A stretch of DNA of 48,334 nucleotides, taken from Oscillospiraceae bacterium. GTDB lineage: Bacteria; Bacillota; Clostridia; Oscillospirales; Oscillospiraceae. Numbering within the stretch: the stretch's first letter is position 1; every line of letters starts with the position of its first letter. Of this stretch, positions 43,332 to 48,334 are shown piece after piece. A model generated the notes under the pieces. The model was not told the origin of the DNA and did not search any database. It saw only the letters and a program-made list of their open reading frames with translations. Where the stretch lies: positions 1 through 48,334 of the forward strand of contig SVLB01000018.1 in the NCBI GenBank assembly GCA_015068135.1, written 5' to 3'. Made by a program: the position numbers and the translations under genes.

Positions 43332-43360
43332 ATTATATATTATTGAAGTAGTATTGTCAA
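43332..43360 (-). promoter_or_regulatory. Consensus promoter of the AraC gene
   Basis: On the minus strand: TTGACA (43360-43355), 17-nt spacer, TATAAT (43337-43332). All twelve positions match. Confidence 0.92.
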
Positions 43361-43361
43361 T

Positions 43362-43417
43362 ATTGTATACTATTATGGAGGAATTTTTAATTATCATAGG
43401 CGGAATTGTATAGTATT
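43362..43417 (+). promoter_or_regulatory. Direct repeat pair upstream of the giant LamG gene
   Basis: ATTGTATACTATT (43362-43374) and ATTGTATAGTATT (43405-43417), 12 of 13 identical and 43 bp apart, about four helical turns. The second overlaps a TATAGT -10-like box with no -35. Candidate paired AraC sites. Confidence 0.55.
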
Positions 43418-43481
43418 TCTGTCTGTGGCCGCATTTTTTACGCTGTAACTACTCAGGCAAACAAAAAAGGAGGAACATACA

Positions 43482-46400
43482 ATGAAGCACATCGCAAACC
43501 GTTTTCTCGCCCTACTGCTGACCGTAGCAATGGTACTGCCTATGTTGGTCTTTCCCATGCCGGTCAATGCGGTGGAAACCGTCACGCCGGACCCTGTGAC
43601 CGGTGTAATGAGTTGGGATTTTTCCGATGAATCTCAGCTTTCCGATTTTACACTGTATCAGTCAGGAACCAGCTGCTATACCCTGCAGGACGGGGTACTG
43701 CGTCCTACCGGGGATGACGGTGAAATGAAGGCAATGATCAACGCCGATCTGCAGGATATCACCTATCTGTCCGTGGACATCATCCCGGGCAATACTGTGG
43801 TAAACTCCGGCGTATACGTGGGCGCGTCCAATGCGGGCAATACCGCGGGCCAGATCGATGCTTTGGCAATTTTGGTAGAGTCCATGTGCTCCGGCTGGCC
43901 GGATGCGCCGAACCGCATTGATATCGTAACCGGAAGCTTTGCTCCCTGGAAGGAAACGGGCCGTGTTCTTTCCGAAACCGGCAATGGCAATGCGCTGTAT
44001 AAAAACGGTGAAAAGAAGCCGGTAAATTTACGCCTGGACTTTGGCTCTGACAATATCATGATCACCCTGTCCCTGGTGGAGGATCCTTCTAAAAATACCC
44101 AAACAGTCTATTACTGCGATCCTCAGCAGATGCAGGGACAGATCGGTCTGCGCTCTCAGTTCAGTGATGTGGGCTTTGATAATCTGCAGATCAAGCTGGA
44201 TCCGAAGCCCGCAGCCAGCCTTAAGCAAGGACTTACCTTCACCGGTGCCAATTCCCCTCTGGTGCAGACCGACACCCCCATCACGCAGATTCCCAATACC
44301 GTGGAAATGTGGATCAGGCTGGATCCCCGTATCGAAGAAGGACAGGCTAAGTACCGGCGGCCGCTGATCAGCAGTGTCCACCCGGATGGCAGCGGCTCTA
44401 CCACTGTCGGTGACTTTGCGTTGTATGCAGGTCTCAACGGCAACCTTTGGTGGTACGAAGTGACCGAAGACAGTGTTGCCGATGCTGAGAGCCAGGATAC
44501 AACCTATGAGCAAGGCCGTCTGAGCAAACTGGATCACTGTGACGGAGAATGGATGCATGTGGCAGTCACCCGTACACAGGGAAAGGTTATCCTCTATATC
44601 AATGGTGAGGAGATTGGTCAGTTTGAGAGCACCGTAATTGGTGCAGACGCCACGCCCACACACCCCATCACTTTCGGTTACAGTTCCCTGGCATCCGGCA
44701 CTACCCGGAATAATCTGGACGGTGCCATCGGAGATGTGCGCCTTTGGAGTACCACCAGAACCCAGGCAGAAATCTGCGCAAATATGAATAAGGATCTAGT
44801 TGGCAACGAAGAAGGTCTGATGCACTACTGGACCTTTGACGAGCAAGCCGGTACCGTGTTCAACGACTCTGTTGCCAACGGTATCAACGGCACAATCGTC
44901 ACGCAGACCTACGATTTTAACCACGAACCCGGCTTGGCATTCAGCGGCATCAACAAGGCTGTCGCAGTCGTCGACCAGCCTGTAGATCATATTCCCCAGG
45001 CACTGGAATTCTGGGTCAAGATCGACCCGAATACTGCGGCAGACCAGGAGACCCTGATTGCCGCATACAGCGGACAGACCCAGGCCAAGGCCAAATCCGG
45101 TGACTGGTATTTGGGTACCACCGGCGCAGGTGCTTTGCGCTGGGTAGAAAAGAACGCCAACGGTCAGTCCGGTCAGATGAACGGCACGAAGAAGATTCGT
45201 ACCGGCGAATGGACCCATATCGCCGTGGTGCGCTACGAAGGCGATATTAAATTCTTCATTAACGGTGTGGAAGATACCATTTCCAAAGCTTCCGGTGTGA
45301 AGTATATCACCCTGAATAAGGAAAAAACCGCGTCCTCCACCTGCCCGACTTTGGGCTACTGTGTCTATAACACTGGCAGCTACACCAACTATCTGGACGG
45401 CGCGATCAAGGATGTCCGCATTTGGGATACGGACAGAACCCAGGCGCAGATCGCAGCGGATATGAATAAAACCCTGACCGGCACTGAAGAGGGTCTGTTG
45501 CACTACTGGAAGCTGGACGAAGCCAGTGGCACCACCTTTGCCGACGCAACCGCCAATGGCATCGGCGGCACGGTTACTGGCGATACCACCTACTGGCTCA
45601 AGGGCGTAGGTTTGGAACTGCCCGGCATCAATCTGCCCCTGGCAACCGCCAACGAGCCGGTTGCTACACTCCCTAAAACTGTGGAAATGTGGGTACGACT
45701 GGACAGCGAATCCAAAGCAAAGGCCCATCCGTTGATCAGTGCCTATAACGCCACGACTCAGGCAGCAGGTGCAGGCGATTGGCAGCTGGATGTCAGCGGT
45801 GGTGTGCTGCGTTGGGTAGATATGACCTCCCTGGGCAAATCCGGCCAGCTCAAGAGCACCGGCAAGCTTCCCATGGATAAATATGTTCATGTGGCAGTGA
45901 CCCGCGAAAATGGATCTGTAAAATTCTATATCAACGGCCTGCTGGATTCCACTGTAGCCTATTCTATGTATGAAGACATCACACCTTCTTACACAGTTCC
46001 CATTTTGGGTTACAGTATTTTCGCCAGCTCCGCCACAAGCCAGGTCTATTTGGACGGCGCATTGAAGGATATCCGGGTTTGGAATGTAACCCGAACTGCC
46101 GATGAGATCGCTGCCGGCATGAATACCACCCTGACCGGAAACGAAACCGGCCTCATGCACTACTGGAAACTGGACGAAACCGAAGGAACGGTGTTTGCAG
46201 ATTCCGCATCTGCCGGACATGACGGCACACCTACGGTTTACTGGTCCACCATGATCAGCGACCCCGTGGAAGAGTCGTACACCAACGACGGCTTTAACTT
46301 CTATGCGGGCAAGAAGTGGGAGTCCACCAAAAAGCTGGAGCAGGGCATTGCATCCGTGGATGCATGGGTGAAAGTGCCGAAGGGCACAGCAGATGACAAA

Positions 46401-48334
46401 CGTCTGACCATCATTTCCGGCTGGCCCTATTCCAACTTCACCATGGATATTTATACCAAGGGCAGACCCCGTTTGTATTATACCAACGCCGACGGTGTAG
46501 GTACCCATTACATTGCCCCCGTGGATGTCAGAACCAATGAATGGACCCATATTGCGTGGACCCTCGACAGCACCACCGGCATCATTACCTGCTATGTCAA
46601 CGGTGAAGCGGTATATACCAACAATAACATCGGCGGTTATGTGAAGGTAACCACTATGTATGTTGGTCGGGACGACCGCTCCGGCTGGCAGTATCCCTTC
46701 ATCGGTGAGGTGGCGGATGTCCGTGTCTGGAGCAAAACGCTGTCTGCTGAGCAGGTGCAATATAGTATGCACACCCAACTGACCCAAGCAGATGGATTGA
46801 TCTTGAATCTTCCTCTGGATGAGGCGGCAGACGCTAAGACCCTGCACGATGTATCCGGAAACGAGAATCACGTGGAGGTATGGGAACGGGTGATCACTTG
46901 GCTGGACGTAGAAAAGCAGCCTTCTGACTATTCCTTCGTGATCCTTCCCGACCAGCAGATCCTGACCCATTATTATCCGGAAAAGCTGAACAATATGTAT
47001 CAGTGGGTCGCGGATCATATTGAAGAAGAGAACATTCAGGCCGTGATCAACGTGGGCGATATTACCGACGATAACAGTATCCTCCACTGGGAACGGGCAA
47101 AAACCGCTTACAATATTATTGACGGCAAAGTACCCTTTATCCCCGTAGCGGGCAATCACGATTACGACACCTCCAAAACGTATCGTGACCTGACCAACAT
47201 GAACCAGTACTTCCCCGTGAGCCTGATGGAAAACCAGGGGACCCAGAGCGGCTTCTATTCCCGTGATATGGGATTGCCCGACGATAGCGCAAACCACTGG
47301 CAGGCATTTGAGGTCTGCGGCAACAAGTACATCGTGGTTGCCCTGGAGTTTGGTCCCCGCGATTCCGTTTTGGCATGGGCCAACGACGTGATCGCTTCTC
47401 ACCCCGATCACCAGGCCATTATCGTGACCCACGGCTATATCACCCATGACGGCACATGGCTCGACGGCACCGATGCCCACGTTCCCTCCGGCTACGGTTT
47501 TACCAAGGGCGAAGCAGAACCTGCTAACAACGCTGACGCTGTGTGGGAGAAGCTGGTAAGCAAGCAGCCTAATATTATCATGGTTCTGTCCGGTCATATC
47601 CTCAAGAGTGATAATGTTGTATCCCGTGTGGATGTGGGCGATCACGGAAACGAAGTGATCCAGTTCCTGATCGACGGACAGAATCTGGACGGTATTTATG
47701 GCGGCTTCGGTCTGGTAGCCATGATGAACTTCCGTGACGATGGGCAGACCGTAGAGTTTACCTATTATGCCACGGATAAAGGCAAGTACATGAATGAGGA
47801 AAACCAGTTCACCTTCACCCTGCCCGCACAGGAAATGGAGCCTGCCGCGCAGGTAGCGGGACAGCCCTATACCACCGTTACCGCCGCCCTGAAGGCTGCT
47901 AACGGTCAGATCGTTCAGATCCTGAAATCCACCGATGAGGCCATTACCGTCACCGCCGACGCAACCATCGACCTGGCAGGTCATACCCTGAGCAATGTTA
48001 CTGTCAGCGAAGGCGCGACTCTCTACGGCATGGACACCACCACCGACGATTATGACTGCACCGATGGCTACGGCAAGATCACCAGCCTGACCGGAAACTT
48101 CGCTTTGCATCATCAGACTGTGGTAGACGGCAATCCCCAGCGCTACCTGGCTGTGACGGAGGAAGACGGCATTTCCTTCCACCGCTTCTATTTGGGTATT
48201 CGCTGTATAACCCTCAGACCCGGTGCGGTTGGCTTCGGCTATAAGGCCATCTTCGGCGGTGATGAAAAGGTGCAAGCATCCCTGGCAAAAGAAAACGCCT
48301 TCGGTTATAATCTCTGGATCACGGAGGATAAGGT
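43482..48334 (+). CDS. Giant secreted LamG-repeat metallophosphoesterase with shared C-terminal module (3' end outside window)
   Basis: Partial: 1617 codons visible. AAAGGAGGA precedes the ATG. Signal peptide about 1-30 (ending MPVNA). An N-terminal sandwich domain (33-245) precedes four LamG/concanavalin repeats starting near residues 249, 485, 709 and 935, each with VEMWVRLD, WTHIAV, FYINGV and LDGAIKDVRIW patterns; they should bind glycans. Residues about 1150-1420 are a calcineurin-like phosphoesterase: LPDQQ, GDITDD, AGNHDYD, VTHGY, SGH. First and last motifs deviate from DxH and GHxH. From about 1454 the module of the beta-helix proteins begins (LYGMD, FHRFYLGI, GFGYKAIFGGD). Divergent from an AraC gene. 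The 1159-residue frame on the minus strand is its shadow. Confidence 0.9.
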   Translation, partial: MKHIANRFLALLLTVAMVLPMLVFPMPVNAVETVTPDPVTGVMSWDFSDESQLSDFTLYQSGTSCYTLQDGVLRPTGDDGEMKAMINADLQDITYLSVDIIPGNTVVNSGVYVGASNAGNTAGQIDALAILVESMCSGWPDAPNRIDIVTGSFAPWKETGRVLSETGNGNALYKNGEKKPVNLRLDFGSDNIMITLSLVEDPSKNTQTVYYCDPQQMQGQIGLRSQFSDVGFDNLQIKLDPKPAASLKQGLTFTGANSPLVQTDTPITQIPNTVEMWIRLDPRIEEGQAKYRRPLISSVHPDGSGSTTVGDFALYAGLNGNLWWYEVTEDSVADAESQDTTYEQGRLSKLDHCDGEWMHVAVTRTQGKVILYINGEEIGQFESTVIGADATPTHPITFGYSSLASGTTRNNLDGAIGDVRLWSTTRTQAEICANMNKDLVGNEEGLMHYWTFDEQAGTVFNDSVANGINGTIVTQTYDFNHEPGLAFSGINKAVAVVDQPVDHIPQALEFWVKIDPNTAADQETLIAAYSGQTQAKAKSGDWYLGTTGAGALRWVEKNANGQSGQMNGTKKIRTGEWTHIAVVRYEGDIKFFINGVEDTISKASGVKYITLNKEKTASSTCPTLGYCVYNTGSYTNYLDGAIKDVRIWDTDRTQAQIAADMNKTLTGTEEGLLHYWKLDEASGTTFADATANGIGGTVTGDTTYWLKGVGLELPGINLPLATANEPVATLPKTVEMWVRLDSESKAKAHPLISAYNATTQAAGAGDWQLDVSGGVLRWVDMTSLGKSGQLKSTGKLPMDKYVHVAVTRENGSVKFYINGLLDSTVAYSMYEDITPSYTVPILGYSIFASSATSQVYLDGALKDIRVWNVTRTADEIAAGMNTTLTGNETGLMHYWKLDETEGTVFADSASAGHDGTPTVYWSTMISDPVEESYTNDGFNFYAGKKWESTKKLEQGIASVDAWVKVPKGTADDKRLTIISGWPYSNFTMDIYTKGRPRLYYTNADGVGTHYIAPVDVRTNEWTHIAWTLDSTTGIITCYVNGEAVYTNNNIGGYVKVTTMYVGRDDRSGWQYPFIGEVADVRVWSKTLSAEQVQYSMHTQLTQADGLILNLPLDEAADAKTLHDVSGNENHVEVWERVITWLDVEKQPSDYSFVILPDQQILTHYYPEKLNNMYQWVADHIEEENIQAVINVGDITDDNSILHWERAKTAYNIIDGKVPFIPVAGNHDYDTSKTYRDLTNMNQYFPVSLMENQGTQSGFYSRDMGLPDDSANHWQAFEVCGNKYIVVALEFGPRDSVLAWANDVIASHPDHQAIIVTHGYITHDGTWLDGTDAHVPSGYGFTKGEAEPANNADAVWEKLVSKQPNIIMVLSGHILKSDNVVSRVDVGDHGNEVIQFLIDGQNLDGIYGGFGLVAMMNFRDDGQTVEFTYYATDKGKYMNEENQFTFTLPAQEMEPAAQVAGQPYTTVTAALKAANGQIVQILKSTDEAITVTADATIDLAGHTLSNVTVSEGATLYGMDTTTDDYDCTDGYGKITSLTGNFALHHQTVVDGNPQRYLAVTEEDGISFHRFYLGIRCITLRPGAVGFGYKAIFGGDEKVQASLAKENAFGYNLWITEDK
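47842..48334 (+). other. Shared C-terminal module, copy 3 (cut by window end)
   Basis: About residues 1454-1617. Order of motifs: YTTVTAALKAA, IDLAGHTL, LYGMD, ISFHRFYLGI, ITLRPG, GFGYKAIFGGD, AFGYNLWI. This copy sits on an unrelated front end, which shows that the module is independent of the beta-helix. Confidence 0.7.

Noticed and set aside
44796..48275. 1159-codon open frame on the minus strand
   Set aside because: Codon-aligned shadow of the LamG/phosphoesterase gene, which has clear domains and an RBS.
43482..48334. Toxin or polymorphic-toxin delivery protein
   Set aside because: No toxin domain or immunity gene is visible; the end of the gene lies outside the window, so it cannot be excluded but is unsupported.

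Overview
The window looks like a chromosomal segment of a spore-forming, Gram-positive gut Clostridia bacterium, probably from the Oscillospirales/Ruminococcaceae area. The sequence signs are a spoIVA gene, lipoprotein boxes with short signal peptides, strong AGGAGG ribosome binding sites, textbook TTGACA/TATAAT promoters, a lysine riboswitch, and many large secreted proteins typical of gut commensals. The genus is an inference. There is no phage, plasmid, tRNA, rRNA or CRISPR array.

Layout. 1-4959: a giant secreted beta-helix protein, cut by the window start. 5-7 kb: folA, thyA and a DUF1349 gene in one operon. 7.1-10.1 kb: an AraC regulator divergent from uxuA and an SDR fructuronate reductase (hexuronate catabolism). 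10.2-13.2 kb: a polar amino-acid ABC importer behind a lysine riboswitch with promoter, aptamer and terminator all visible, which predicts lysine uptake. 13.2-16 kb: a thioredoxin-like lipoprotein, spoIVA and a PH-domain protein. 16-19.1 kb: ECF sigma factor, putative anti-sigma and serpin-fusion lipoprotein with 4-nt gene overlaps. 19.2-23.8 kb: NTP_transf_5 nucleotidyltransferase, CpsC, CpsD tyrosine kinase, PqqD-like protein and an FGGY sugar kinase. 24-27.4 kb: a small membrane protein and a second beta-helix protein. 27.5-33.3 kb: a sugar isomerase, two TIM-barrel isomerase/epimerases, and a divergent LacI regulator plus CapA-like protein; a perfect promoter with a LacI-type palindrome drives the catabolic side. 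33.5-42.5 kb: an operon of two ceramidase-like proteins and a 1701-residue membrane-anchored repeat/beta-helix protein, divergent from an AraC regulator. 42.5-48.3 kb: another AraC regulator divergent from a giant LamG/metallophosphoesterase protein cut by the window end.

The most novel signal is a family of very large surface or secreted proteins. Three beta-helix proteins share cysteine-rich header modules (HCVCGG type) and a GGNI/YGG repeat stack. Two of these, plus the LamG/phosphoesterase protein, end in or run into the same C-terminal module (LYGMD, then FHR, VSLR and GFGYKA-type motifs). The fourth giant has an N-terminal membrane anchor and lacks the module. This looks like an uncharacterised surface-display or secretion system with interchangeable front ends. 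The longest open frames on the opposite strand of these genes are codon-aligned shadows, not genes.
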